A stretch of DNA of 64,000 nt from Tetrahymena thermophila SB210 (Eukaryota > Ciliophora > Oligohymenophorea > Hymenostomatida > Tetrahymenidae). The stretch's first letter is position 1. The number at the start of each line of letters is the position of its first letter. Of this stretch, positions 1-13,042 are shown in pieces. The notes beneath the pieces were generated by a model. That model did not search any database, was not told where the DNA came from, and saw nothing but the letters and a program-made list of their open reading frames with translations. The stretch is taken from NCBI RefSeq assembly GCF_000189635.1, contig NW_002476554.1, positions 518,238 to 582,237 on the forward strand, given 5' to 3'. The translations under genes and the position numbers were made by a program.

Positions 1-1956
1 TTTCAAAGAGAGATTCTCAAGTATTTACTAAGATTCATACAGAATCAAGCCTAATATTCCATAGGTACAAAATGTTATCAAAATGAGGAATAGCTTTTCG
101 TATTTCGTTTATGGAGATATGCTTGTATTTAAAGTCGAAATAGCTGTGAATGCATAATAAAGAGAATCTAAATATTTAACATCCAATGAGTCATTCTTCA
201 CTTATGTTTGTTATATCCAAGATTATTTTAGATCATCTCCTTAATGCATGCCTATGTAATACCATAAGCAAGCAAATACATGTGCAAAGAAAGTAATGAA
301 GAATACGATAACTAGGATGTTTATTAATGCGTGTGTTTTATCTTTGAGCAGGAAAGATTCTCTGATTTTACCAATCACGTGCAATCCAAAATAAAATCTA
401 AAGTAAAAGAATATGAGAGTGAAATTGTTTGGAAAGATAGGGTCTGAATCAAAAATAAAAAGTGCTATTATGCTGATAGAATCACAGATAAACCGCTCTC
501 TCATGTAGTTTTGAAAAATTTACAATCGATCGTTTATAATTTATCCTCGAATGAAACAACCTGTGTTAAGATATTTCAATATATCAAATATAAAAACATA
601 AGGAGCAACATGCTTGATGATTATTTTAAGAGAATCACCTGTTGGAGTGTCAACTATTTCATCTTAGAAACATATGTAGAAAGGAATGCAAATTCCAATA
701 AATAGAGTAAAAATCAAAATTAAAAACTCAAAAAATTATAAGAATGTATTCAAAGGAGAAAATGGGGTCAGTTTTTAATCAAAATCATTAATTTTTTGCT
801 CTAGTATTTTTAATGTGTTCAGTACAAAATTTTTTATTCCTCTAATTTTTTTTAGGAGTATTAAAATTCTTTTTTTGTTCCTTCTCGAGCAGCAACCTTA
901 GCTGTCATAAAGCCATCCCTAATACCTTTTTTCTTTGTTTTCTCTTACTTTATCATAGTGTGAACTTTTATCATTAATTAGATTCAATTGTAATTTCGTT
1001 AAATACGCTGGTTTAGATAAAATCAAGATTTTTTTGAAGTTTTGTATAGATTTTGATATAAAATATGACATAACCATCCATTTTTCTTTCCAGCGCTTTT
1101 GCCTTTATTTATATTGAGTATAAGCGATAGTGGCAGTTTTATAAGTTCCTTAATTCACAGATTCCTTTCTTCTATTTGTAGCTGTAAGAATCCCAAATTG
1201 TTGTTATTGTTGTTGCTAATATTGTTACTGTTGCAGATTAATTGAATTCTAGAGTTATTGCTATTAACCTCCAGGCAAGACATTATTATTTAGTAAGCTA
1301 GAAACAGGAGCTTTCTCTGATAAACTGATATTGTCAGGAGCAATTGGACTTTATTCCATATCTAATTTTCCCTAATTCATATGAGCTAAATCCTCATTAA
1401 ATGTGAATAATTTCATTCTTTAATCTTGTCCTTCTCTAGCTCCTTCATATTGCTTTTTTAATATTCCTTGCAGAGCAATACTGCTGCTTGTGTTACTAAT
1501 ATAGCTGCCCGTATAGGACTTGACCTTTATTGTGCTCAGATTGTTCTGTTATAAATTTAAGCTGAGACTATCTCTATGCATTTAGGAATAATTATTGCTG
1601 CCCACATAGTTATTGTTTTAAGGATTTGTCAATCGAATATTATCATCTAATTCAGGAGTTGAAAATGGATTACTCATGCTATTAACGACTTCATAGCTGC
1701 TTCCAAATCGCTTATTTCCAACTTAGAGCTGGCTTCCATAATTTGCAGGCGAGTTACCTGCATAATTATTGTTAGGTTAGCTGTAAGCCTGTTAGCTTAA
1801 TACAGGCAAGCTTTATTAATTTTCTTTCACCTCCTTTAATATTAAATTTTGTAAGGATGGAATATGATTTACAATCTTTACAGGGCTATCTTCACGAAGA
1901 GTATTTTAGTTTACACTGCTATTCAAACTATATGGATGCAAAACTATGTTATTCAT
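1..1956 (-). CDS. Voltage/cyclic-nucleotide-gated-type K+ channel family protein, N-terminal part (3' end outside window)
   Basis: Read with TAA/TAG = Gln, one uninterrupted frame of 652 codons runs from the ATG at 1956 to the window edge. Residues 1 to about 280 are a Ser/Asn/Gln-rich cytoplasmic tail with a poly-Gln stretch near 235-250. A basic linker follows (KRWKEKW). The channel core then begins with S1 near FLILIFTLFIGICIP, S2 near HVAPYVFIFDIL followed by NTGCFIRGQIINDR, a weakly basic S4-like helix (FYFRFYFGLHVIGKIR), S5 (ILVIVFFITFFAHVFACLWYY), a pore loop and S6 (LFLILITFCTYGILGLILYE). This layout and the CLWYYIG end of S5 are typical of ciliate channels of the EAG/CNG-like group in the plasma or ciliary membrane. 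The expected selectivity filter (TVGYGD-like) is replaced by STLNTSISP. The cytoplasmic C-terminus, where a cyclic-nucleotide-binding domain might sit, is not in the window. Confidence 0.85.
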
Positions 1957-4534
1957 GACTATTTGTCTATTAAATTGCTACTTAACAATAGTTAGTCAAC
2001 GAACAACTAAATATTTTAAAAACTAATATTTTTAGTAAAATCTATCTATCTATCTATCTTTTGCTAGTTTCAAGCAATTTTTTATAAAATATTGAAAAAA
2101 TAGTATAGAATGCTATCTCATCATTTGGATCAATGAATTAATTATATATTTTGGATCGAGAGTTTGCAAGCAATCAATCTATCTATCGATCGATAATCAA
2201 CAGTAACTTACTACATATTTTTAATATTTAATATTTTACATAATTTAATCAAATAAATGAATGAACAAAACAATATTTATAAATCATTAAATTAAAATAA
2301 ATCCATTTGTTTTGATTTATTTTTATTTGTTTATTTATTTATACATAAACTTTGACAAATTGAATGAATAAATTAGTTAAAATAATATTTATTTTCATAA
2401 ATTCTTATACCAACTTTTAATAATTATTAATACTTCAAGTAGTATTAAATATTCAATAAATATCCTAAATAATTATTTACATTAACATTTCTAATAACAA
2501 TTTTAATATATTGACTTCCAAATACTTGAAAATAAAAAAATAAATGCTTTTATTTTATTTCACTATTTTTAATTCAATAAATTCTTCTTGGCTCTTACCA
2601 AATTAGAAAATCTAAATTATTATAAGCATACAAACTAACATAAAACAAACCATGAAATGAAAATTCAAAATATATATATATATATTTACTGCTTCTTAAA
2701 GTTTTTATTAATATGTTCTAATATTTATCTTTTATTAGTATTTGAATAGTGAAACTTAAATAATAAAATGTATATAGCTTTAAAATTAAGCTCAATACTT
2801 TGTTAAGTTAATTTCATTTTAATTGATTAAAATCATTTAAATTATTTAAGTTATATTAATTTTGCATTTTGCATATTTATATCATTTTTTTAAATTAAGA
2901 TAAATATATTTTTTATTTTTTTTCTTTAGCTGATTTTAAAATAATTTATTTTATTATTTTTTATTAGTTTTTATAAAATTTTAAAAATCAAAATATTCAT
3001 CTAATTAAATTATATAAAATAATTATATTAAAATGAAGCATGGAAATTTTATACCTTATTTAATCAAATTTAATTTCAGATGTTAATAATTAAAATTCTA
3101 AATATTTATAATGAGTTAGATTTTTTAAAACCCGGTCTTAATTTATTGGCTTTTTCTTATCTGATTTTAGGGAATTTACAGTGCTTTTTTTTGATTTATT
3201 TTTTAATAGATTTAATTTTAGTGACTTTTATCAATTAAAAAATTAATTATATTTTTATATAAATATAAAGTAGAGTATCATAATTTAAGATGATATTATA
3301 AAATAGAATTTGTGACTTTCATTTTTTTTATACTTTTTAAACATGATTTCAAAATTTATAATTAATTTTTTGGCTTAAAATCATTATTTAAAACAAAAAG
3401 ATAATTTAATTATTAATTAGCTTTTTACTTCTTATAAAAGAATCAAATTTAGAAACAGAATCAAAAGTTAGTAAATAATCGTTTAATTATTTAAATTTTT
3501 TGGTAAGTATCAAAGAATAATCAATCAGTTTTAAACAACATTACAAAAGTTAATTACAAAATTAATTTTTTTGATGAATATCAAAAAAAAGTACAAAAAG
3601 AAACAAAATAATTTGTTTGCTTTTTATTTACTTATTTTTAAATATATTTGGGTTGATTAATTCAACATAAGATTTTTCTTCAAAACCTAAAGATTAAGAA
3701 AAGCAGTTCAAAGATAATTAACTTATTAATCTTAAAAAAAAAATAATGATTTAAGAAAAATTAATTTAAGGTTACTAAAGAACAATTAATTGTTTATATA
3801 GTTTAGAAATATAAGTTAAATAGAACTTAGAACGCCCATTAAAATAGTATTATATTTCATATTTTAATATGTTTCTTTACTTTTAAATTATTTTTAAAGT
3901 ATAACTTTAAATGAGGTAAATAAATTAGTTAGCTTAAATTTCTTTTCAATTTTTAATAATATCAAAACTATTAGTTAGTTAATATTGTTATAAATATTTT
4001 TATAATTTTTTTGTGTGAAAAATATATTTATTGCAGGAATAGAAATCAGTATATTATAAAATACAAAAACTTAATTAATTATTCCTAAAATTTGAAAAAT
4101 AAGTATTGATTATATATATATTTATATCTATTTTTTTATAATAAACTCTTCTGATAATACTTTTTATTTTATGTAATTTAAAACTTCATTTATTCCTAGC
4201 TATTGCTTTTTTTCAGGATTTATATTTTGATAAATATATAATGTATAAATTATAAAATATGTTTAAAATTAATATATAGTTATAAGTAATTGATTTAAGG
4301 TATATTAAATATATAATTTTAATTTAATAATTTTTTGTAGGATTTAAAGCTTTTAGTGAGAAACACTTTTGCTTAGTTGTTTAAAATGTGGTTTTTTTGA
4401 TTTATTTATTATTTGTTTATCATTTAATTAATTGATTAAGCATTAATAAACTATTTATATTCTCTAGATGTATTTAAATAATCTTTCATAGAACAATTTT
4501 ATTTGACTCCCTCTCTGATTGATCAATAAATCAA
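1957..4534. other. A+T-rich intergenic region
   Basis: I see no convincing gene. The channel promoter must lie just above 1957. It contains an ATCT tetranucleotide run at about 2040-2060, a related ATCT/ATCG run near 2180-2200, and a short TA run near 2671. Open frames here are explained by base composition and the single stop codon. Confidence 0.6.
2039..2060. repeat. (ATCT)n microsatellite
   Basis: About five perfect copies of ATCT lie just upstream of the channel gene start. A less perfect related run occurs about 140 bases further on. Confidence 0.8.
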
Positions 4535-5059
4535 TCATCTTTTCTTTTTATAGATTTTAATTTTCTTAATCAGAGCATTGTCTTCCAAGCATTTTAAAAA
4601 AAAAACTATACAAATTAAGTGATTCTTTTTGTGTTTAATATTTGTATTTAAGATCCAATCTATTATGTAGTAATTTAAAAAGTATTAGAAAAGACTTGAG
4701 TACCTTTTGCTTTTCATAATTGAAACTAAGAAAGATTAATTGAGCTACTTTATTTTGCAAAAAGTGTTGAATTCCTTTCTCACCTTAGATATGTCAATTT
4801 TGTTAATATTTTCACTTATTGACTCGATTACTATTTAATCTCCGCTGCTATTTATAAATAGTTCGAATTGATTTAAAATATTCTTTATCTCATTAGATTT
4901 AGATATTTTAGCATACATTTCTAAGATTTAGTTTCCATCCATGCTATTTAGCTCATCTTGATACTAAGATAAATCAACCTTAGTATTGCTCTAACTACTA
5001 GAAATTGAGCAATTTAGATTTTCTAAGCTGCTTGCTTCTATTTTTGATGTTATTTTCAT
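4535..5059 (-). CDS. Member A of an uncharacterised seven-copy ~175-residue family
   Basis: Intact intronless frame of 174 residues from the ATG at 5059 to TGA at 4535. I do not recognise the family. All seven copies share the same order of blocks: a variable, polar N-terminus; a KSNxIKNIxNQF helix; GDQ(I/V)VIESI; a RKEFxxFxK segment; NQSFLVSIxxSKR(F/Y)S; YFLxYYxxDWI; HL(I/L)CI; a Cys-containing hydrophobic stretch; and a basic tail (YKKxR) just before the stop. Here the blocks read KSNEIKNILNQF, GDQIVIESISE, NQSFLVSIMKSKRYS and YFLNYYIIDWI. The pattern suggests a small, mostly helical protein with no signal peptide and no clear membrane segment. Preservation of every block over seven copies argues that it is translated. 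The N-terminus carries Asn/Ser-rich low complexity. Confidence 0.8.
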
Positions 5060-8000
5060 TAAAATAGGGAAACACAAAAACTCAAATATTCGATTAAAAA
5101 TATTGATTTTTTACCTTTTTTTTATAATTCTAGTTATTATTACTTTATTATAAATTATGAGTAATTTTAATTTTTCAGTCAATATTAATTATTATTTCCC
5201 TACTTAGTCCCAACTCTTAAATGAATGAATAAGTAACAAATAATTGCTATTTTACAATAAAAACACAGAGATAACAAAGAAATTTTCTAAATTCATTCAA
5301 TAAATTGACATAATAGTTCCTGGTTAAACATTTATAGCTTTTGAATTGGGTTTAAATAAGTTAAGATTTGTAAATTAAATGCATATTCAATTTCTTAAAT
5401 TGTAAGGAGAGAGGGAAGGAGAAAAATGTAAAAGCAATTATTTCATTTCCTAAAAATCTTCTCTATTTCTAAAAAGTATTGCGTACTATTAATTTTAAGA
5501 AATATCATCAATTTTATGGGAATAATCATAAAATCAAATTAATATAAATGAAAATAAATGATTAAATTGATAAAAATAACTATTGAATACATTATTTTTT
5601 TCAATTAATGTCAAAAGACACTTATAAATATGGATTTTAATTAAAGTGAGAAATAAATTTATTGTTAAGTATATGTACATTAAAATACATTTTATGTAAT
5701 TCTTTGCTTATATTAAGTAAATCGACCTGAATTTTGAATAAATGTTAAAATCTAGTCTAGCAAATTTAATTAAAATTCTTTCTACTAAAATATACTTATT
5801 AAAAATGAAATATATAATATGTCAAGCAAGTAATTACAATCATTGTCAAATTTTTTAATTAAAAAAATTAATAAACAAATAAAGTTGTGAACAAATTAAA
5901 TTCCTTACTCTTTCACAAAACCTTAAAAAACTTAATTTATTTAATGAGTTTTTGATGATAATTAAATAAATTATCCTTAAATGCTTTCTAGTGGCATTTT
6001 TTTCAACATTTTTGAATAGCTTTGTTTTAAAATTATAAATGAGAGTTATCATAATATTTCAAACTATGTACATTTTATATAAAAATTAATTATTTTTATT
6101 CTAATTTATTTTTTAAATCATAAATTATTTTATTACTTAGATAAATAAATAAATAATTAAAATAAATACGCTTACTTTTATTGTCTGTCTATTACTATTT
6201 GGCCTATGAGGTTAAAATTAAAAAATATTTCTACTTCTAATTTTATTCTTTTAGTGAAGCACGCTCAACTCTAATTATATAAATCAATAATTTTCTTCAA
6301 ATTAAAATATGTTTTATTCAAAAATTTATCAATTTATTTAAGTAAATACTTTTAAATAAAATCTAGAGCAATAAAATCACTTTTTTTCTAAAAATCTTTT
6401 CGATTCCTATCATCTCATTAGCTTATTAAATGAATAAATAAATAAATATACATATATACATTTGTGGTGAATACAATATTGTCTTCTAGTAATTTTAATT
6501 AATTCATTTTAATAACAAACATATAAATATTAGTTTATTTTTAGACATTAATCTATTATTTGACTTATTATAAATTTTAATAGAATAGATTATTATTTAT
6601 TTGATTAGCTTTATTTATAAAAAAATAAATACTTACTTACTTACTTATTTTTACATTTAAGCACTACATACAAATAATCTGATTTAAATATTTATTTATC
6701 TTCCACATTAATTAACTGTTTATTAAAAGATGAGATTCAATATATATTTTTCTCTTATTATTAGATGGTTTAATCATAATTTAAGATTTATCAAATACAC
6801 ACTCATTAACATGTATCTTTTTTAAATGATCTTTGTTATTTATAAAATTCATAAAAACCACAAAATATGTATTAGCTTCTACATTTCTTATCAAATCATT
6901 GAATAAAAAACCTTTATTTAGGTGAAGATGTAGCAGATAAATAGAAAATAAGCTTATAAAACATACAATCACTTTTATGATACAATAAGTTTCCAAAAAA
7001 ATACAAAATTAAATGGAATTTTCTTTTAATTTAATTATTATAAATTTTTTGATTAATGAATAATTTGTTGAATTTATTTTTTAAAAAAAAGAAAATATTA
7101 TAATTAATTATTGTTGAATTTCATAAAAAAACGAATAAAAATGTATTCAAAATTTGTGAAATGCAACACTCTAAATAACATTTTTGAAGCCAAAAAATTT
7201 ACAAGTAGAACCTTGATTTTTAATAAAAATGCTCAATAGTAAGGGTTTTGAATTTATTAAATACTTTAAATCCTAATTAATTAAGGTAAAATACTATACT
7301 TCTTTTCTCCAAACATCTTTACATTATTCATTTATATCAACAAAATTAAACAAAAAATTTGTTTATCTTATTTGAATTTCCAAGAAATAGATTTTTAATC
7401 TAACATTTATTCTTAAATTTAAAATGTTTATTATTATTATTATTATTGCTAGAAATTTATATGTTTCAAATAAAAAGTTTAAATTTATTTAAAAAATAAA
7501 CCTATAATTTGAATAAGAATATTTATACAACTATTTTAAATAAAACATAAATAATTTAAAGCTAACCTTGCTAACTATATTCTAATAAGTTCTACCAGAA
7601 AAATGGCACTGCAATAAGAAATAAAATGACCAGAAACCTCTTTTATATTATTTATAAACAACTAAATATTGACCTGTAACAAATATTTTTACTTGCCATT
7701 TAATTAAAATTATTTATTTTCATTTTTTATCTTTATGTGAGCAAAAAAAGCATAAATTATATGAAAGTTTATGAAAAGGATATTTAAAAATTGTATCTAA
7801 GCTTTTTTTATTCAAAATTAGATTATCCAAATTAAAAAGAAAACTAAAAAACAGTAATATATATTTTAACTAAAAATAAATAACAAAATATATTTCAAAA
7901 GAATTTTGATTAAAAAAGAAATGATAATTTGAAATCACATAAGATAGCTATTTGGAGATTTTTTGATTGTATGCAATTTAGAACAATATAGCTAGATTTT

Positions 8001-9895
8001 TGATATAATCCGCTAAAACACACAATGATCATATTAAATTATATAATAGCCAAAGTAAAAGTCAGCTGTTTTAATTTGAAATTTTGATAATTTCTTATCA
8101 ATTAACAATATTGTAAATTAACTAAAACTAATTAAATTAAGTATAACATAAAGAAATAAAGAAAAAATAGAGAACATTATTAGAATAAAATTGAATTGTA
8201 AGACTTACAATTTATTACTTAATTAACGGTGTTAATTGCTTGAATCAAACAGAAATTAATAATTAACGCGAAATACTGATAAATTTTATTGTTATATAAA
8301 GTTTTGTAAATAAATGAATCATTTAGCATGAATTGATAAAAATCAAGTTTGTTTCTATTGATTATAAATAAAATTAATGTAATTTTTTAAAATTCAATAT
8401 CAATATTTTTTAAAGGCAATAAATAAAAAATCAATAAAATACTATTAAAACATGTATATTAATAGATAAACACTTTCTTGGCTATTTGAAAAATTTAAAT
8501 AATTTTTTTAATTGATTATAATTAATTCAATATGACATTTTTTATAAGATATTTTATTAAAATATTAATAAAATAGCTAATTTGTTATCAACGAGTTGCT
8601 TAGTGAAGTATTTTTTGGACGAACTTACACAATAATGAAATAAGTTATATATTTAAAAAAAATAAATCAGTTATTTGATATATAGATAATTAGTTAATTA
8701 ACTAAATTTCAAACAAATAATTTTAAGTAAATAACGGAATTGGTATATAATTTGGCTTTTTAACAAAGTTAGTCAAGTACATATATAATTATTTTGAAAT
8801 TGGTTTGGCAATTAACAATAAACAATGTGCTTTCTTATTTAATCATTTAATTATTCTTCTTTGGATTTCAAAGAGTTACAATATTTTTTTTACAATTAAA
8901 CATGCATATTTATTTAAATATTTATTTGATAGATTTAGATACCCCATCATTTTTAAATAATTTGAATGGCTTGAAAGATTAAATGTTTTGAAAACAATTA
9001 AAAACTTTTAGGAATATGATAGGGTGAGTATTTTTATTTAAATTTACAGCATTATTTTTTCCATAAATTGATTTGTGGTAGTAAATAAAAAATTGCTTAA
9101 TTTCAGCTATTTGTGTAAATAAATGATAGTCGAAATATACAATTCAAAAATAATTCTTTCTAGCTTTAGTTATTTTTTAATGATTTAGATACAGTACTTA
9201 TCAATGTAAGTTTTGGTTTGCATTTTAATATGTTAGGAAAAGAGAGTATTGTAAAATAATACAAATAAATACCTACCTGAGATTAAAGAGTAATAATGAA
9301 ATTCAAAGAAGAAATTTGTTGATAAGAAAGAATTAATTGATAAATGAATATTTTGAATTTTATTTTAATAAATGGAACTTTATTGATAAAATTGCTTTTT
9401 CTTAATTAATTTGGGTATTTTTACTATTTTCAATTTATTTAAATATTTTAATAATTTTTTAAATGAAAAGAAAGAATAAAATAGTTAGCTATCATGAAAA
9501 ATTTTGGTGGTTGATTCTATTATACAAAAAAAATAATTAAAATGGGAAATGAAATGATTTGATTAAGAATTAATCATTGAATTGAATTTAATGCTAAAGT
9601 TACAGAAACCAAATAGTATTGAGAAAATATAAAGACAAAATTAATCAGAATTGATTGATGAGATAAGGATTAATTATGAATATATCAAATAATATTTAGT
9701 GTAATAAATTTTTTTGAATGAAAAACTGAGTAATGTTTGTAAGGTTTTAAAATCAAAAGAAAAAGATGTAAATAAAAAAATAAAATTTGGATTTATAAAA
9801 TTGAAAAATATATTATTAGTAAGATTATTCATTTCCTACCCGTTGAATTAAGGAAAGCTGAATATTAGACGAAGTTATTTTTATATCATTTTTAT
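5060..9895. other. A+T-rich region without a convincing gene
   Basis: Nearly 4.8 kb of very A+T-rich DNA. The only patch with somewhat higher G+C is at 6781-6996 on the minus strand. It opens with ATG and a hydrophobic stretch (VIVCFISLFSIYLLHLHL) resembling a signal peptide, but under the ciliate code the frame runs on far beyond this without a clean end, so I do not call it a gene. Short runs include TTAC repeats near 6628-6646 and TAT/TTA runs near 7428-7447. Confidence 0.5.
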
Positions 9896-10090
9896 TCATA
9901 TTAATATTGTTAGATTGGTCTCTTCAATTATGGATGATAGTGCATTACTTTTGTCTTTGAGAATACTCAAAAAATTTAATATTTTATAAAGTATTTTTTA
10001 GATGTTCTCATGAAGAACAATCAGTTCTTTTAAAACAAACGTTTATAGAAACAAATAATTTATTTTTAAAATTGAGCTCAATAATTTCAT
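9896..10090 (-). CDS. Possible small Leu/Ile-rich protein, 64 residues
   Basis: Open frame from the ATG at 10090 to TGA at 9896 with coding-like composition (KELIVLHENIQKILYKIL, then SNALSSIIEETN). No family is recognised. It could equally be one exon of a decayed gene. Support is composition only, and length alone is weak evidence when TGA is the only stop. Confidence 0.3.
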
Positions 10091-10755
10091 ATTTAAAAAA
10101 TATTTGATTTTTATTTTATCCCCCATTATAAGAAAAAAGATCAATCAATCCACTACTTTGCATAAAATTTGAAATGAAATTTGTCATCAAGCAACGATTC
10201 AGAAGTTGAATAAGTAATTATACGAATTTTAAAAAGGAAATCATATACAATTAAAATTTAAGTATGTAAATATTTCCTAAATATTCTGAGGATTCAGATA
10301 TGATAAATGGTAAAATGTAAATTCCAAATACATTTTAAGCTATCTTTTAGCAGTATGAAAATCATGTAAAAAATATAAAAGACTGAAATAGATAAATGAG
10401 TTGAGTGTAAATTGACTATATTATAAGCAAAATTTATAAAAAATATGTATGAATCAAATTGAAAAGCATAGAGTGATAAAGAAATTAATTAATGCATTTA
10501 TATGCAAATAAGAAATATCTTTCTATCGAATTAATTTCTTAAGATTTTAATATTGAATTAATAAAAATACATATTTTTTTTCTACTTCTATTTTTGATTA
10601 TATTACATTAATCAACCAACTAATAATAAATAAATTGCTTATTTTAGGCTGCTTATTTATTGAAATTTAGCTTTATCACAATAGAATTTTAAAAATAATA
10701 GTCTTAAAATAAAATCATCTCTGATCCTTAAGATGTTTTTTTGAAAGTCTACTTT

Positions 10756-11091
10756 ATGGAAGACGTTGTTGAACCAGTACTTTTAACTTTAAGAGAAGAT
10801 TTTCACAATTTTTAAAGTGAATCATTATAATTTAGCAATGTAGAAAATGAATTATAATTATTGAAAGATGCGGAAGAATGTAGAAAAATTTATAAAAAAA
10901 CTGAGACAGGATGTTTAAAAATAAAAATTAAATATCCTAAAAGGACAAAAAGAGCTATAATGTTATCAATAATATATTTTAGATTGACTCAATTAAAAGT
11001 TTTAGTAATAAGGAGGATAAGATATAGATAGACAGGCAGATAGACAAATAGAAGGAATTATATCATTATAAATTATAATTTATTTAGTTGA
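10756..11091 (+). CDS. Hypothetical small protein, 111 residues
   Basis: ATG to TGA frame. The first ~70 residues look coding: acidic and mixed (MEDVVEPVLLTLREDF, then NELQLLKDAEECRKIYKK), followed by a basic segment (KYPKRTKRA). The last ~35 residues are low-complexity basic sequence over a TAGA-type repeat, so the real end may be an unrecognised splice. No family is recognised. It is transcribed toward the minus-strand family member B. Confidence 0.4.
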
Positions 11092-11180
11092 ATTAATTGA
11101 ATAAAATATACATAAATTTATTTTATTAGATCATTTTTAATAATTAATTTTGCATAGAAGTTTTAATATAGATTGAATAT

Positions 11181-11218
11181 ATGTTTTTTGTTTGTTTGGT
11201 TGTTTGTTTGTTTGTTTA
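11181..11218. repeat. (TTTG)n microsatellite
   Basis: An imperfect run of TTTG units downstream of family member B. A plus-strand frame through it encodes Phe/Leu/Cys-rich sequence that I treat as a repeat artefact. Confidence 0.7.
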
Positions 11219-11444
11219 AAAGTTTATTTGTTGACTCTATGGAAAACTGTGTTTTTGGTTGCATCTTTATTAAAAATTGTATGTGTTGTTTATTATTTCA
11301 AGACTATAACATCAACTTATTGATTTATTTATTATTATTTTTTGATTGCATAAATTTAGGATTACTATTCGTTTTCTTGTTTGTTTATAATTATATTGAA
11401 TGGGAAGATAATTTAAAAGGCACTTTTAATTGTTTTTGTCTTAA

Positions 11445-11975
11445 TCAATTTCTCTTCTTATATTTAATTATTTTCTCTATTAAGGCTGTATCTTCAAAAC
11501 ACTTCTATAGAAATACTATGCATAAAAGGTGGTGTTTTACATTTTTTATATTTCCGTTGAGGATCCAGTCCATTGTGTAGTACTTTAGGAAATATTCGAA
11601 GTGGATTGAGAATCTTTTACTTTTAAGGACGGAAACCAAAAAGGATTAATTGAGTTTCTTCTTCTTGGAAAAGTTATGAAACTCCTTTCTGACTTGAGCA
11701 ATAGTCCTTTCGCCTTGTTATTCAGAGATAGATTCAATCACAATTTAATCACCACTGCTCTAGATGAAGTCTTAGAATTAGTAAAGGATATTTTTGATGG
11801 CATTAGACTTGTTGCATTTAGAGTACTCAAGGACTATTTGGTCTTGATTCATATTGCTAAACTCGCTCATGCATTAGGAAATGTCCATAGCAGATTCTGG
11901 TTCCCTCATTGACAAAGAACTAGAGAAAGTTTCTTCTTCGCAGCTCTCGATATATGCAGATTCAATCATGTTCAT
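11445..11975 (-). CDS. Member B of the uncharacterised seven-copy family
   Basis: Intact 176-residue intronless frame, ATG at 11975, TGA at 11445. The conserved blocks read KCNKSNAIKNILYQFQDFI, GDQIVIESISE, QVRKEFHNF, NQSFLVSVLKSKRFSIHF, YFLKYYTMDWI, HHLLCI and the tail KIIKYKKRN. The spacing GNIKN between the DWI and HLLCI blocks is shared with member D, marking B and D as closest relatives. The N-terminal 50 residues are acidic and Ser-rich and do not resemble the other copies. Codons TAA and TAG are used freely for Gln. The Met at residue 3 is an alternative start. Confidence 0.85.
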
Positions 11976-12128
11976 CTCAGTAAAGTTGAATTTGTTTATT
12001 AAATTTTTTATTTAGATTATAAACTGTGTTGTTAAGTAGTTTATTTAATTTTTTTAGTTATGGAGAATTCTTAGTTATTTTTTTATTTGATTGATATTTA
12101 ATTATAAATTTTAACAAGATCTAGATTA

Positions 12129-12591
12129 TTTAAATTGTTTCTAAGCATACAAGAGCAAGACTACTGGCTTATAATAAAGTTCTCCTTGAATTTAAATGAG
12201 CATTTTTTAATTAGTGTTGTACTGAAAGAATCTGGTTTCAAAGATTATTAAGAAGATGTAAAGACTAAAAAACTAAAGTAAAATGCATTAACCTAATAAT
12301 CTGATTAATTATTATTAAATATAAATAAATAGCTAACCAATTTTTGACCAGCTGAATAAAGTAATAAATAAATTTGCTTTATAAAAAATTAATAACAGCA
12401 GCAACAAATTATATTTGCCTATAGAAGAAGCTTTCATTTGTTTTAAAATGAAATAACATCTAAAAAATTAAAACCATACAGTAGAAACTATTGTATTAGA
12501 TGACTAAAAATATATGTAAACTCAAGCTATTACAAGCTATTTTTCAAAGAGTTAAGTAATTAGAATCAGTTGCGATTAATAAATAAGATGA
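12129..12591 (+). CDS. Spliced gene fragment without a visible start
   Basis: Two coding-like exons join across a clean intron. Exon 1 (to 12277) reads QEQDYWLIIKFSLNLNEHF and SVVLKESGFKDYQEDV. The intron is 12278-12332 (55 bp, GT...AG, very A+T rich). Exon 2 (12333-12591) begins in the matching phase, reads INKFALQKI, YLPIEEAFICFK and TVETIVLDDQKY, and ends at TGA. Without the intron the frame hits TGA, so the splice is supported by phase as well as composition. Exon 1 has no in-frame ATG and only about 150 bases separate it from the divergent start of member B. It is therefore either a 5'-truncated remnant or has an upstream exon I could not find. No family is recognised. Confidence 0.45.
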
Positions 12592-13042
12592 ATTTTAAGA
12601 AAAGAGTTAGTTAGCTTCTTAACTTCTTCCTTTTGTTAATTTTTATCTCCCAATCTAATATCTCTCTCTTCCTTTTTTCTATTTATTTTAAATTGTATGA
12701 TGTTTTTGAATGATTTGATTGAATGATATAAAAGTTGAATATATTGATCTTAAATAATCCTATTAACCCAAGTAACACTCATAAATAATATTAAATTGAA
12801 TGTAATTAAAATTGAATCAAATATTGATTAGAAACAATAAGATTGAAATTAAAAAGAAAAAATAAATATCTTTGATATTTTTTTATGTTTACGTGTTTGT
12901 GTTTATTTGTTTATCTTCTTTAGTTAGTTATTAACTTTTTTCGCTAAAAATACCAAAACTAAACTGAGGTATTTGACCAAATATATATTTACTAGCCTTA
13001 AAATATTTAGTTATTATCAGTAGAACCTATTGACATTTCAAT
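12592..13042. other. Intergenic, A+T-rich
   Basis: Contains a TC-rich stretch at about 12622-12672. Nothing else is supported. Confidence 0.5.

Noticed and set aside
241..705. Separate small ORFs on both strands near the start
   Set aside because: The minus frame is part of the channel gene once TAA/TAG are read as Gln. The plus frame is its antisense.
11173..11580. 135-residue plus-strand frame
   Set aside because: It runs over a TTTG microsatellite and then antisense to the well conserved family member B, so it is a shadow.
11676..11912. 78-residue plus-strand frame
   Set aside because: It is entirely antisense to family member B.
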